Assembly: GCA_021772615.1 (NCBI GenBank)
Contig: JAJFLQ010000070.1
Coordinates: forward strand, 93,145 to 135,498
Source: Verrucomicrobiota bacterium
Lineage (GTDB): Bacteria; Verrucomicrobiota; Lentisphaeria; JABSQK01; JAJFLO01
DNA length: 42,354 bases
Direction of reading: 5' to 3'
The notes below the pieces were generated by a model. That model saw only the letters and a list, made by a program, of their open reading frames with translations, was not told the origin of the DNA and made no database searches. Every line of letters begins with the position of its first letter. The first letter of the stretch is position 1. The translations under genes were made by a program, and so were the position numbers. Below, in pieces: positions 1 to 8,540 of this stretch.

Positions 1-261
1 GCATTCTTATTGATCGATGTCCGCGAACCCGCAGAATGGAAATCGAGCCATATCGACGGGGCGATCCTCAAACCGTTGAGCACCTTCGAAGAAGCCTGCC
101 ACGGTATACCGAGGGACAGACCGGTCGTTCTGTATTGTCAAATGGGCGCCCGGAGTGAGAAAGCGCTTAGGCTGTTAATGGCGAGAGGCTACGACAATTG
201 TATGCATATGGCGGGGGGCATAGCGACGTGGCAGCGTTCAGCCGCCGGCAATCGCGCCTAG
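1..261 (+). CDS. Rhodanese-domain protein, C-terminal part (cut by window edge)
   Basis: The frame is open from base 1, so the N-terminus lies outside the window. The visible 86 residues form most of a rhodanese domain: a DVREPAEW strand-turn, HIDGA, the catalytic loop YCQMGARS with the sulfur-accepting Cys, and the closing MAGGIATW motif. Rhodaneses carry sulfur as a cysteine persulfide. Single rhodanese domains are common at the C-terminus of MoeB/ThiF/MOCS3-type E1-like enzymes that activate MoaD/ThiS sulfur carriers. A MoaD/ThiS-like gene overlaps the 3' end by 24 bp on the opposite strand, which makes an E1-rhodanese fusion a reasonable guess, but the E1 part is not visible. A stand-alone rhodanese is the alternative. 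Confidence 0.88.
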   Translation, partial: AFLLIDVREPAEWKSSHIDGAILKPLSTFEEACHGIPRDRPVVLYCQMGARSEKALRLLMARGYDNCMHMAGGIATWQRSAAGNRA

Positions 262-537
262 AATGATAAATGGTTCGTCGCCGGTGATGACGGCGTCGGG
301 TATTGCGGCGTCGGCAGGTTGGTGGGAATAATCGGCTCCGTTCGCGAAGAAACGCACCAGCGGCCGTCGCTTCCTGGTGACATGATCGCGGATAGTGCCG
401 CACAGTGCAGGATACTGCGACTCGACAGCATCAAGAACGGTTCCCAGCGTCACCGGTTCCCGAACGTCGAGCGAAATTTCCGATCCGACCTTCGCGAGGC
501 CGCGCAGATGCGCCGGTAGAACCACGCGAATCATCAT
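238..537 (-). CDS. MoaD/ThiS-family ubiquitin-like sulfur carrier
   Basis: A 99-residue protein with the beta-grasp pattern of MoaD/ThiS: an N-terminal strand [11 protein letters not shown], a central [12 protein letters not shown] helix, [10 protein letters not shown], then the [13 protein letters not shown] end. The C-terminal Gly-Gly is what is adenylated and converted to a thiocarboxylate in this family. The start ATG (535-537) overlaps the TGA of the upstream BNR gene in an ATGA arrangement, so the two are probably co-translated; a GAGG lies about 10 nt upstream. The 3' end overlaps the convergent rhodanese gene. It may donate sulfur to molybdopterin, a thiazole or another acceptor. No MoaE or ThiG is in view, so the pathway is open. 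It is slightly longer than classical MoaD (about 80 residues). Confidence 0.85.
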   Translation of the reverse strand: MMIRVVLPAHLRGLAKVGSEISLDVREPVTLGTVLDAVESQYPALCGTIRDHVTRKRRPLVRFFANGADYSHQPADAAIPDAVITGDEPFIILGAIAGG

Positions 538-1718
538 AGTGTCTGCACCTCAATGGATAACACCGCCGGCAGATCGCGGGCAATCGTCATCCAATGGTCA
601 CCGGAGTCAGGAGAGACATAGACCTGGCCACCGGTGGTGCCAAAATACACCCCGCACGAATCAAGCGTGTCCACAGCCATCGCGTCACGCAGGATGTTGA
701 CGTAACAATGTTTTTGCGGCAGCCCGTTGGTCAATGCTTCCCACTCGTCGCCCCCGGTTCGGCTGCGGTAAACACGGAGTTTGCCTTCCGGCGGATAATG
801 CTCCGAATCGCTCTTGATGGGCACGACGTAAATGGTCTCGGGCTCGTGAGCGTGAACCTCGATGGGAAATCCGAAATCGCTCGGCAAGTTGCCGCTGACC
901 TCCCTCCATGATTCGCCGGCATCGTCGCTGCGCATCACATCCCAATGCTTCTGCATGAACAGGACATCCGGTCGTGCGGCGTGCATGGCAATACGGTGGA
1001 CACAGTGACCGACCTCCGCCGCCGGATCGGGAATGTAATCCGAGTGCAGACCTTTATTGATCGGTTTCCAGGTACCCCCTTCGTCGTCGCTTCGGAATGT
1101 ACCGGCAGATGAGATGGCAACGTACAACCGACCGGGTTTTTCCGGGTTCAGAAGAATGGTATGCAGGCACATGCCGCCCGCTCCCGGAGCCCAGTGGGCC
1201 GCCGAGGCATGCCCGCGCAATCCGGGCAGCTCGTGCCACGACACGCCGCCATCGACGGTCCTGAATAAGGCCGCATCCTCAGCGCCTGCATATACCGTGT
1301 CGGGATTCGTCAACGACGGTTCGAGATGCCATACCCGTTTGAACGCCCAGGGTTGCTGGCTGCCGTCATAGTGCTGGTGTGTACCCAACGGTTTCCCGGT
1401 CTTCGCGGAGGTGTTGTAAACGAACTTGTTGCTTTCACCCGGCGGAGCTCCATCCGGTGACGCGGCCGACTCGCCGTCCGGTATGCCCGGCTGGTACCAG
1501 GTGGCGCCGCCGTCGTCACTACGCTGGATGATCTGTCCAAACCAGTCGTTGGTTACGGAACCATAGATGCGGTTGGGATCGACCGGGGATCCTTTCATAT
1601 GGTAAACCGACCAACCGCCGAAGAACGGACCGCTGATGTCCCATTTTTCACGGTTCCCGTCAGACGTTAAGACAAACGCTCCCTTTCGTGTCCCTACCAG
1701 AATTCGCACTGAACGCAT
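534..1718 (-). CDS. BNR/Asp-box beta-propeller protein (sialidase-like fold)
   Basis: A 394-residue protein built from Asp-box (BNR) repeats S-x-D-x-G-x-x-W: SDDGGATW (about 67-74), TVDGGVSW (154-161), SDDEGGTW (210-217), SDDAGESW (264-271), a degenerate SRTGGDEW (319-326) and SPDSGDHW (369-376). Spacing fits a six-bladed propeller like sialidases and VPS10/sortilin-type proteins. I see no sialidase arginine triad and no signal peptide, so it is probably cytoplasmic and not a true sialidase, although automatic pipelines often call this group exo-alpha-sialidase. It begins [15 protein letters not shown], and its stop codon overlaps the start of the MoaD-like gene, implying a joint role. The upstream leader can form a long hairpin (1742-1789). 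The biochemical function is unknown. Confidence 0.85.
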   Translation of the reverse strand: MRSVRILVGTRKGAFVLTSDGNREKWDISGPFFGGWSVYHMKGSPVDPNRIYGSVTNDWFGQIIQRSDDGGATWYQPGIPDGESAASPDGAPPGESNKFVYNTSAKTGKPLGTHQHYDGSQQPWAFKRVWHLEPSLTNPDTVYAGAEDAALFRTVDGGVSWHELPGLRGHASAAHWAPGAGGMCLHTILLNPEKPGRLYVAISSAGTFRSDDEGGTWKPINKGLHSDYIPDPAAEVGHCVHRIAMHAARPDVLFMQKHWDVMRSDDAGESWREVSGNLPSDFGFPIEVHAHEPETIYVVPIKSDSEHYPPEGKLRVYRSRTGGDEWEALTNGLPQKHCYVNILRDAMAVDTLDSCGVYFGTTGGQVYVSPDSGDHWMTIARDLPAVLSIEVQTL

Positions 1719-1741
1719 TGCTCCAGCCTTTCTTTAGAGAT

Positions 1742-1789
1742 GATTGCTCTATCCTCGGAGCCCGAGCACATTTCGAGGACGAAGCAATC
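1742..1789 (-). promoter_or_regulatory. Imperfect stem-loop in the leader of the BNR-MoaD pair
   Basis: Arms 1742-1757 and 1774-1789 match at 13 of 16 positions: GATTGCT pairs with AGCAATC and TCCTCG with CGAGGA around a symmetric 3x3 internal loop. It lies 23 bp upstream of the BNR start codon, so it would be in the 5' leader of that transcript. It could be a leader attenuator or a protein-binding site. Nothing matches a riboswitch class I know. Confidence 0.4.
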
Positions 1790-1883
1790 TGGTTAGTGTG
1801 CGGTTTTACCGATACTGCTCGAAAGATAAATCGACATAGACGGAAAATCCAAATTCATTCGGCACGCCGCTGTCGGCCCTCCA

Positions 1884-1899
1884 TGTGATGATGATCACA
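1884..1899. promoter_or_regulatory. CRP/FNR-family-like palindrome
   Basis: TGTGA-TGATGA-TCACA has both perfect 5-bp half-sites of the CRP consensus at the canonical 6-bp spacing. It lies 165 bp upstream of the BNR gene on the only promoter-sized gap here. A match this good can arise by chance about once in a megabase of random sequence, so its position in a promoter gap is suggestive. Whether this organism has a CRP-like regulator cannot be seen. Confidence 0.4.
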
Positions 1900-1983
1900 C
1901 ATGTCGCCCAGAATGACAAGCAACCTTTAGCAGCCAGGTCGTGATTCGCCATGACGTGCAAGCGATTGAACGACCGTGGAAGC

Positions 1984-2042
1984 ACCGCGAATAGACGCGA
2001 ATCTCTCTTTTTTATTAGCGTTTATTGGCGTCTATTCGCGGT
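1984..2042. repeat. Perfect 15-bp inverted repeat (intergenic palindrome)
   Basis: ACCGCGAATAGACGC (1984-1998) and its exact reverse complement (2028-2042) flank a 29-bp T-rich loop. It sits after the YfhO stop and before the BNR promoter region, so it may act as a terminator, or it may be a REP-like mobile palindrome. The right part (2014-2045) resembles 10093-10122. Apart from this, the 1884 palindrome and the 1742 stem-loop, I see nothing in the gap 1719-2099. Confidence 0.75.
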
Positions 2043-2099
2043 TCCTGTTCATCCGTCACTCTTCATTGCACCCACGATAAACCCGTCGCTAAACAATCG

Positions 2100-4556
2100 C
2101 TACCCGGGCGTTCCTCGGCCGATGACCGCAGGAATAATCCGAACCGCACCGATTATAAAGCAGAACACGATGGCCCCGATCTGGATCCAGAATGTGGTGG
2201 TGTCGGGACGGTATTCGACAACGACATCATGAGTGCCGGAGTCTAGATACACGCCCTGAAAAATGTAATCGCAACGTAGTAACTCGGCCGGCTTTCCGTC
2301 CACGGTAACCTGCCAATCGGGATCATATTTTTCGGCAATTCGCAAAATTGCCGGACGGTCCGCGTCGGTTTGCAATTCAACACGTCCCGAACGGTATGTG
2401 ACAACACGCACCTGACCGGTTATCCCTCGCCCGGCGGATGGCGGCAGGCCTTCGGCGGACCCGGGAGAGATCAGGAGGAGGTCCAGGGGTTTATTGATGT
2501 TGAGTTCGAACGTGGCCAGTGTTTCTTCATCGGATACGACGTTCCAGCCGGCCATGAGCGCGAAACGCGGGGCTGTTTTTCCAGGACGCATGATGCAGTG
2601 TTTGCCGCGCTCACCCTTGCTGCCGGGTGCAATGTGGACGGTGACGCCGTCGGGATCAAGATCGAACGTAGACAACAGTTCCAGGTCCATTCCGAAGTCC
2701 GGGTCACCGGCCGTCTGAGTATAGTAGCTATACGGACCGACCAGGCGGCTGACGGCGCTCAGCTGTAATGCCACGGCTAAATTCTTATTCCTGAGTTTGA
2801 GAAAATTCTTATAATCCTGTGGCGCTCGCGGCATTGCGGTAATATTGAACGACTTGATTCCGTGATAGGGGAATGAATAGGTCAGCCAGAAATTGTAAAT
2901 ACCGTATTGGGACGGACAGAAAAGACGTTGATATTCCAGATCCGACTTGAGTGATTTCAGGACGGCGTTCTCGGCCGCAAAATTGGTCGGCACCGTGGTG
3001 ATGTACTGCCGGCCTAGCAGGAGAACGTCGACGGCAATCACGACGATCGGCACCATAATGATCCACCGCGATCGCTTGTGGTTCATGGAGCCGGGTGCTG
3101 CCGCCGCATACCGGAGGATGCCGGCAATGAGCGCCAGCATCGCCGTGGCATGGGTCACGGCATATAGCTGGTGGCCGACAATGGCGTCCGCGCTCTCAGC
3201 CCAGGGGCCGGCGCGGAGTTCTGCTATCCGCACCTCACGAGTCTGAAAAATGACGAGTGTCGCAACGACAAACAAGACCGTCGCTACGAGCAACGCGTAC
3301 GCGAAATAGCGGCTGCGTCGCCGGCCGCAGTCGTCGGGGTTTCTGAACAGCGACAACATGCGATCGAACCCGATGGCGGCCAGTACAGCGACGGCAATCT
3401 GAAAAATCTGCAGAAACTTGTTTGGATTTCGGATGTTCGAAACCACCGGAAGTGAATAAAAAAGCGAATACGCACAAAAGTACTTGCCGAAGGACAGGAC
3501 CAGAGTGCTCACGGCGACCACGCCCCAGAAAATCGTGTCCCGATCCCGGCGTTCCAGCGTCTTGCCGGAGGTCCCGATCAGAAGACCCGCCAATACGGCC
3601 AGAACGACTGGGATAACACCAAGATAGGCGTTGTCCAGCTTGAGGTTATACAGCCCGCTTCGGCTCTGCTGCCACTCGGGCGACTGCCCCATCCGGCCAC
3701 GGTAGGGCAGTGTGCTATGGCCGGTGCGCCATCCGGTATATCCGGGGGCGATCATTTCAATCGCATCTTCCGGCGGGAAACTCCACTGGGTGGCGAAATT
3801 CCATTTTTCTACAGGATTCTTTTGGCTCACCACCGGAATATCTTTAATGCTGCTGCGATAGCCAAGCCACAGCGCCCGGCTGGCCACGGCGACCGAGACG
3901 ACGATTAAGATCACATTCAACATGCACAGGAACGATCCCCATCCATGCTCCGACCAGGCTGCATATACGGCATACGGGAATACGGCGATGGTAAAGAAAA
4001 GCGCTACGTCGGCCTGTTCGAGATACATTCCGCCGAGGGCGCCGGCGGCCAGCGCGCCGAACGATAGACTTTTTTTCACCACCGCCAGCTCCGCGAGATA
4101 AAGAAAAAGGGCGGAAAACATCAGGATGCCGAATTTGCCCGTGTGACCGGAGTAAGTAAGGGTCATGTTGTTTCCGAGCCAGAACGCCGTCAGAAAGCCG
4201 GGAATGCAGGCGTACCATGAGAGGCCGCGTTTCCGCAGAAACAACACGAAGAACACCGACGCCAAAGCAAGGTCGATGCCATAAATCCAATTGACAAAGG
4301 TCTTCAGCGGCAGTATCCACAGTAACAGATGCCTCCAGTTGAGAATGAGATCCATCGGCGTGCCGATGAGCACCGAATCGTTCCAGGCGCCGAGCAGCCC
4401 CGTCGGCAGCTGGGATTTTCGATTCGTCAACGCCCCCAAGTGGTCATCGGTGGTGAACAGTATCGAAGTGGAATCCAGCACGTCGCGATAGACGAGGAGT
4501 GTCCACAGGCCGATGCCAAGAATGACGAGCCGAAGGATGGATTTGTCTGTTTTCAA
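2100..4556 (-). CDS. YfhO-family polytopic membrane protein (GT-C-like)
   Basis: About 818 residues from the TTG at 4556. The N-terminal two thirds hold many hydrophobic helices, with a first periplasmic loop bearing TTDDHLGALTNRK, and a large soluble C-terminal part ends with one more helix. The pattern YDPDWQVTVDGKP followed by YIFQGVYLDSGTHDVVVEYRP is the hallmark C-terminal jelly of YfhO (Pfam Bacterial membrane protein YfhO), relatives of which add sugars to teichoic acids or other surface polymers using a lipid-linked donor. An ATG at 4643 would extend the protein by 29 hydrophilic residues and overlap the divergent methyltransferase by 28 bp; the TTG at 4554-4556 has GGGAG about 9 nt upstream and removes the conflict, so I prefer it. 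The neighbours are glycan-modifying enzymes. Confidence 0.82.
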   Translation of the reverse strand: MKTDKSILRLVILGIGLWTLLVYRDVLDSTSILFTTDDHLGALTNRKSQLPTGLLGAWNDSVLIGTPMDLILNWRHLLLWILPLKTFVNWIYGIDLALASVFFVLFLRKRGLSWYACIPGFLTAFWLGNNMTLTYSGHTGKFGILMFSALFLYLAELAVVKKSLSFGALAAGALGGMYLEQADVALFFTIAVFPYAVYAAWSEHGWGSFLCMLNVILIVVSVAVASRALWLGYRSSIKDIPVVSQKNPVEKWNFATQWSFPPEDAIEMIAPGYTGWRTGHSTLPYRGRMGQSPEWQQSRSGLYNLKLDNAYLGVIPVVLAVLAGLLIGTSGKTLERRDRDTIFWGVVAVSTLVLSFGKYFCAYSLFYSLPVVSNIRNPNKFLQIFQIAVAVLAAIGFDRMLSLFRNPDDCGRRRSRYFAYALLVATVLFVVATLVIFQTREVRIAELRAGPWAESADAIVGHQLYAVTHATAMLALIAGILRYAAAAPGSMNHKRSRWIIMVPIVVIAVDVLLLGRQYITTVPTNFAAENAVLKSLKSDLEYQRLFCPSQYGIYNFWLTYSFPYHGIKSFNITAMPRAPQDYKNFLKLRNKNLAVALQLSAVSRLVGPYSYYTQTAGDPDFGMDLELLSTFDLDPDGVTVHIAPGSKGERGKHCIMRPGKTAPRFALMAGWNVVSDEETLATFELNINKPLDLLLISPGSAEGLPPSAGRGITGQVRVVTYRSGRVELQTDADRPAILRIAEKYDPDWQVTVDGKPAELLRCDYIFQGVYLDSGTHDVVVEYRPDTTTFWIQIGAIVFCFIIGAVRIIPAVIGRGTPG

Positions 4557-4615
4557 CGACGTCGGCTCCCGGGCTGCACCGTATTCAGCCAATCGCCTAT
4601 TTTTTTTATTACAGG

Positions 4616-5200
4616 ATGTTCGTTTTGATTCACCACATCGCATGGTCTTTCTTTAAGTGGGACTACCGACGTTTCCTTTTGAAAACGTTGCCGAAAAATT
4701 CGGTGGGTTGTGAACTCGGGGTCTGGAAAGCGGATCTCTCGAAGGAAATCCTGCGAGTCGTAAAGCCGAGAAGACTCTTTCTAGTCGATCCTTGGTTGTT
4801 CCAGGCGCGATACCCGCACAGCTGGTACGGCGGCGCGGAGGCGAAGAATCAGGCAGACATGGACCGGATTTTTACTTCCGTCCGAGATCAATGTAATGCT
4901 TGGCCAAATGTAACTGTCATCAGGAAAAAAACAGTAGACCTGAAGGACGAAATACCAAATGCCGGTCTTGATTGGGCGTATATTGATGGCAATCATGACT
5001 ACGAATGCGTGTTGCTGGATCTTCGAACATTCTGCCGCAAAATCAAAGCGGGTGGCATACTTTGCGGCGACGATTACGATCGCGGCAGCGACAATAACTA
5101 TCCGGTAACCAGAGCTGTCGCGGAGTTTTTGAAGGAAGACACGTGTCGATTGTTGTGGGTGCGAAGGCACCAATTCTATCTGCAGAAACACAACTCATAA
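4616..5200 (+). CDS. Class I SAM-dependent methyltransferase (Methyltransf_24 type)
   Basis: A 194-residue protein with the Rossmann methyltransferase signature: VGCELGVWKADLS (about 30-42) is the SAM-binding loop, FLVDPW (55-60) the second strand, LDWAYIDGNHDYE (118-130) the strand carrying the acidic motif, then AGGILCGDDYD (145-155). This is the pattern of Methyltransf_24 enzymes, often found in glycan and antibiotic clusters where they O-methylate sugars. The length is about normal for the family. It diverges from the YfhO gene and is followed 26 bp later by another methyltransferase, with which it probably forms an operon. No clear ribosome-binding site precedes the ATG. The acceptor is unknown. 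Confidence 0.82.
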   Translation: MFVLIHHIAWSFFKWDYRRFLLKTLPKNSVGCELGVWKADLSKEILRVVKPRRLFLVDPWLFQARYPHSWYGGAEAKNQADMDRIFTSVRDQCNAWPNVTVIRKKTVDLKDEIPNAGLDWAYIDGNHDYECVLLDLRTFCRKIKAGGILCGDDYDRGSDNNYPVTRAVAEFLKEDTCRLLWVRRHQFYLQKHNS

Positions 5201-5226
5201 CGGAGTATTCGGAATAGTCCTTTACG

Positions 5227-5895
5227 ATGAACCTGGCCGACCTTCATCCCGCACGCCTGATGCAGACCTTGCTGAGAACACGGTTGGTCTGGCGTTTGTC
5301 GGGCCTGACGTACTGGAGCGCGGTGAAGGCGACCAGGGGCAGAGTTATGAAACGGGCGGACCTCTTGCGTATGTGCGAGGAGCGCATCGCATTTATCTTT
5401 CCGCATCTTGCGCCGGAGCATCGGGTACTGGATTTCGGGTGCGGCCTCGGAGGCGTTGCAGTCGCGATGTCGCGTCATGCCGGAGAGGTGATTGGGGTCG
5501 ATATCAATCGCCTCTTTATTCGGCATGCACGCCGCATGGCTCGAGGCCGCGACAACTGCCGGTTTCAGTTCTATTCCGGGCAGAGCCTGCCTTTTGACGA
5601 TGCCGATTTTGATGTCGTCTGCTGCTGGGGCGTGTTCGAACGCATACCGAAACCATCGGTAACCGACTATGTCCGGGAATTTCACCGGGTGTTGAAGCCC
5701 GAGGGACTGGCCGTGGTCTATCTCTTGCGCCGGAACGCCGAAGCGATCGGACTCACTGATCTTTTGGGGGTTGACGCGTATGTTTTCTTTGCGCAGGACG
5801 AGGCCGATCGGCTCTTTGCATCTGCAGGATTCAAGATTCAGGAATATTTTCAACGTCCCGCGGCTCACGTGTATCTCGTCAGGAAGAAGGTGTGA
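5227..5895 (+). CDS. Class I SAM-dependent methyltransferase (Methyltransf_11 type)
   Basis: A 222-residue protein with motif I VLDFGCGLGG (about 67-76), VIGVDIN (88-94) ending in the ribose-contacting acid, the LPFDDADFDVVCCW segment (121-134), and FHRVLKPEGLAVVYLL, which is the usual post-motif of Methyltransf_11 enzymes. The N-terminal 60 residues are basic and helical and may bind the acceptor or membrane. It lies 26 bp after the other methyltransferase on the same strand and probably shares its transcript. Within this cluster a sugar or lipid-linked glycan acceptor is likely, but the sequence does not show which. Confidence 0.85.
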   Translation: MNLADLHPARLMQTLLRTRLVWRLSGLTYWSAVKATRGRVMKRADLLRMCEERIAFIFPHLAPEHRVLDFGCGLGGVAVAMSRHAGEVIGVDINRLFIRHARRMARGRDNCRFQFYSGQSLPFDDADFDVVCCWGVFERIPKPSVTDYVREFHRVLKPEGLAVVYLLRRNAEAIGLTDLLGVDAYVFFAQDEADRLFASAGFKIQEYFQRPAAHVYLVRKKV

Positions 5896-5902
5896 TCGGC
5901 TC

Positions 5903-5987
5903 AATGGCGTAAAATTATGGATATCTGACTCCCTTGGCGATCCGGCGTTGGGTCAGAGCAGGCCTTTGTTCCGATTATTACGCCATT
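5903..5987. terminator. Inverted repeat between convergent genes (candidate bidirectional terminator)
   Basis: AATGGCGTAA (5903-5912) and its exact reverse complement TTACGCCATT (5978-5987) enclose a second short inverted repeat (TCTGAC / GTCAGA). It starts 8 bp after the stop of the + strand methyltransferase and precedes the end of the convergent FkbM gene. There is no clear T-tract, so termination is inference. Confidence 0.35.
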
Positions 5988-6050
5988 CGTCACGTCATCT
6001 CCATTCGCGAATAAATCCGGTCGGAATAAACAGCGCCATAATCACCCGCT

Positions 6051-6827
6051 TCAGCGTTTCGCAACGTCGTTGGTCAGATATGAATTCTTTACGAATATGC
6101 AGTTCAAAGGATTACCGAACAGGTAGGTGGTCGTGAATTCGGTATAATCTTTGTTCGACAGAAAATCGACAATCTCCGCATGGTCCGTCCCGGTCACCTC
6201 GACGCAAACGATCTTGGGCCGAAAGGAAGCCCAATCGTTTGATTTAAGCACGGCGAGATTCCAGCCTTCGGTATCGACAGACAGAAACTCTACGGCTTTT
6301 TCCGTGACGAATTCGTCTACAACGTCGGTCAGCCGTCTTATCTCGATCGTGTGCTTCGAGCGCACGTGAAAGCCTTTACGGCGACAGTCCAGAACCTCCT
6401 GATACGAGAATGTGGAGCGGCTTGCGGGGTCGATCCGATAAAATTCGGATTCGCCCGGATTTTCCGCAATCCCGATATTGAGATTGGTGTCTCGTGGGCG
6501 ATGGCGTCTGAACTTCAGGAAGCCGTCGTAATTGGGTTCGATATTTATACCGGACCAGCCGCGATCATAAAACCGCTTTGTGTTACTCAATCGTTCGGGA
6601 TCGCAGGCGCCGATATCGATATACATTCCTCGTTCCGGCGCGTTCAGCAGCGTATCGATGATCGTGTCTTCACGGCACTGACTGTACGATTTCAGAAATG
6701 GCACGGTCCAAAGGAAGCTATATGGGCCCCTGCACAGCTGAACCAGGACATAATAGGAGGTCTTAAGAAAGCCGACATCCCGTATCTTGCTGGATATTAT
6801 CCGGTAATTTGCAGTTACATTGAACAT
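6051..6827 (-). CDS. FkbM-family methyltransferase
   Basis: About 258 residues from the ATG at 6827. FkbM landmarks are clear: YSQCREDTIIDTLL near 48-61, GMYIDIGACDPERLSNT (67-83) as the SAM site, GWSGINIEPN (90-99), and VEFLSVDTEGWNLAVLK (179-195) with the DxEG motif, followed by KIVCVEV. These enzymes O-methylate sugars and polyketides and are frequent in capsule and O-antigen loci. The frame extends upstream to a TTG at 6980 (309 residues), but the extra 51 residues are not FkbM-like, so I chose the internal ATG even though it lacks a good Shine-Dalgarno sequence. It is transcribed towards the methyltransferase pair at 4616-5895. Confidence 0.87.
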   Translation of the reverse strand: MFNVTANYRIISSKIRDVGFLKTSYYVLVQLCRGPYSFLWTVPFLKSYSQCREDTIIDTLLNAPERGMYIDIGACDPERLSNTKRFYDRGWSGINIEPNYDGFLKFRRHRPRDTNLNIGIAENPGESEFYRIDPASRSTFSYQEVLDCRRKGFHVRSKHTIEIRRLTDVVDEFVTEKAVEFLSVDTEGWNLAVLKSNDWASFRPKIVCVEVTGTDHAEIVDFLSNKDYTEFTTTYLFGNPLNCIFVKNSYLTNDVAKR

Positions 6828-7130
6828 GGCTGCGGATCGTTCTGTTGGCGATGTGAGCGCGCGGCTGAGACACACACGTGGCGTCATCGGGTTGGGACTG
6901 CCCTCACATGCATTCGCAACGCCGATTGATACCAGTCGTTCTGTGTCCGCCCTATTGTCGCTTGTTGCCGGCCGACTCAATTGCTATATTGATCATGTGT
7001 GGTGCCCGTGCTTGATGAATTTTCTGGTACCACGGCGGAGCGCGCTGCACTGTCGTTGAATGTATCAGGCTGCTCGTTGGAGCGTTCACGATTTAGATGT
7101 GGCTTTCCAGCGCTCTACAAGCTCAAAAGA

Positions 7131-7152
7131 ACACAGTCTCGCGGGACTGTGT
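7131..7152. other. Short perfect hairpin in the 6981-7299 gap
   Basis: ACACAGTC and GACTGTGT form an 8-bp perfect stem with a 6-nt loop. It lies upstream of the GT10 gene and could be a leader hairpin or factor-independent terminator without a U-tract. The rest of the gap 6981-7299 holds no gene I can support; the short open frames there have no recognisable motif. Confidence 0.35.
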
Positions 7153-7299
7153 GACTTCCAGCCGCGTTCCAGATGTATCTGGGATTTGGGTATCGCGAAC
7201 TGGATTTTGTCCCGATCGTACCGCTTCGAACGAGGCCCGGATTGCTCGACATCAGTGGCCAGGTGAAGGATCACGTGCGCAGCCTCGTCACGAGGTCGT

Positions 7300-8502
7300 G
7301 TGAATGTGAATGGTTCCGCCAACGCCCACGGCACTCCGGGAATTCCCATGGCTCATCAGCACATTAATATCGTCTACCGCAATCTTCCAGCTACTTCCGC
7401 TACCACATTCGACCGGAATGATCTCGGTATGACCATTGAATGGAGCCGGCGAGAAACGAGCGATGCCGATTGCGTTGTATCGTTCAATGCGTACAGCGGC
7501 AATGTTCGGAATCGTCGTCGGCGCCCGTCGTCGGCCAGTCGCATCCTTCTCATCGCCGAACCCGTTGTCGTCCACCCCAATCAGTACGCCGTATCCTGCT
7601 GGCGGAAATTCGATGCGGCAATCACCTGCAATCATCTGCTGGCCGCGGAGTCGTCTTTCTTTCATTACCTACCGGTGATAAACTACGGGTATCCATTTCC
7701 AAGCAGGCACGCGGTTACGGGAACGCGGCCGACGATGGATCAACTTCGTCATCGCAAGAATGGCCTGTGTCAAATCTGTGGATCCAAGACATCGCTTCTC
7801 TCGCAGGAGCTGTATTCGCTCCGACGGCACACGGCGCTGTGGTTTGCGGCGCATTCCGGGATGGTTTGCGATGTATATGGCGATCCCGCCATGAATGTCC
7901 CGAACTACCGTGGCGTGGCGGTGAACAAACTGGCCACGTTGCGTGGGTACCGGTATGCCTTGTGCTTCGAGAATTGTTACGACAAACGCTGGTCCGCCGG
8001 CTATCTTACGGAGAAGCTGTTTGACTGCTTTTATGCGGGAGCAGTGCCGGTTTACAAAGGATGCTACGATATCGAGCGTTATGTGCCCGCTGACTGTTTC
8101 ATCGATTACCGGACGTTCGCTGGTGAAGCGGAATTGGAACGCTTTCTGCAATCGCTTACATACGATGACTATGTCGGCTATGTCGAGAGAATCTGGCGCT
8201 TTCTGGAGCGATACGATCCGCAGCGGACGCTTCATGCGGATCGGCTCTACGAGTTGATCGCGCGCATCCACAGTGGGCGGCGCGATGGCGATGTACAGAC
8301 GCATACACACCGCGAGTGGCCCGAAGATTTCACGGCTTCCGGCGTGTCGCTTCGTGACCGCATGGCCTTCACGTTTTCATGTTTCTTGTTGAATACACCG
8401 GGGCTTATTACTATGATGTCGTCCCTGCAGACTATGCTTGCGAGATCACGTTTCCGCTCGAGATTGCCGGAAAAACGAGATGAAGTGGTCGGAGAAATCT
8501 AA
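7300..8502 (+). CDS. GT10-family (alpha-1,3/4-fucosyltransferase-like) glycosyltransferase
   Basis: A 400-residue protein. The GT10 donor-site signature is at about 218-253: YRYALCFENCY, then GYLTEKLFDCFYAGAVPVY, with the conserved Glu-Asn pair (224-225), Tyr (235) and the TEK triplet used to bind GDP-fucose. Upstream, DADCVVSF (55-62) and the LLIAEP strand fit the acceptor half. GT10 enzymes move fucose from GDP-fucose onto GlcNAc or Gal residues; most bacterial members decorate LPS or capsule. The start is GTG at 7300 with GAGG just upstream; an ATG at 7348 (MAHQHINIV) is a shorter alternative. It leads a same-strand set with the GT2 and sulfotransferase-like genes. The last 70 residues are basic and may contact the membrane. 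Confidence 0.85.
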   Translation: MNVNGSANAHGTPGIPMAHQHINIVYRNLPATSATTFDRNDLGMTIEWSRRETSDADCVVSFNAYSGNVRNRRRRPSSASRILLIAEPVVVHPNQYAVSCWRKFDAAITCNHLLAAESSFFHYLPVINYGYPFPSRHAVTGTRPTMDQLRHRKNGLCQICGSKTSLLSQELYSLRRHTALWFAAHSGMVCDVYGDPAMNVPNYRGVAVNKLATLRGYRYALCFENCYDKRWSAGYLTEKLFDCFYAGAVPVYKGCYDIERYVPADCFIDYRTFAGEAELERFLQSLTYDDYVGYVERIWRFLERYDPQRTLHADRLYELIARIHSGRRDGDVQTHTHREWPEDFTASGVSLRDRMAFTFSCFLLNTPGLITMMSSLQTMLARSRFRSRLPEKRDEVVGEI

Positions 8503-8540
8503 TTTGTGCGGCATGACAACAGGAATCGGGGACGGCGGAC

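Noticed and set aside
5176..5904. 242-codon - strand frame opposite the second methyltransferase
   Set aside because: Antisense to a clear Methyltransf_11 protein with intact SAM motif; no own motif.
7060..7367. Short overlapping frames upstream of the GT10 gene
   Set aside because: None has a recognisable family motif or good start; they overlap each other and the likely GT10 leader.
7669..8310. 213-codon - strand frame opposite the GT10 gene
   Set aside because: It covers the GT10 catalytic motif in antisense; the + strand protein is clearly the real one.
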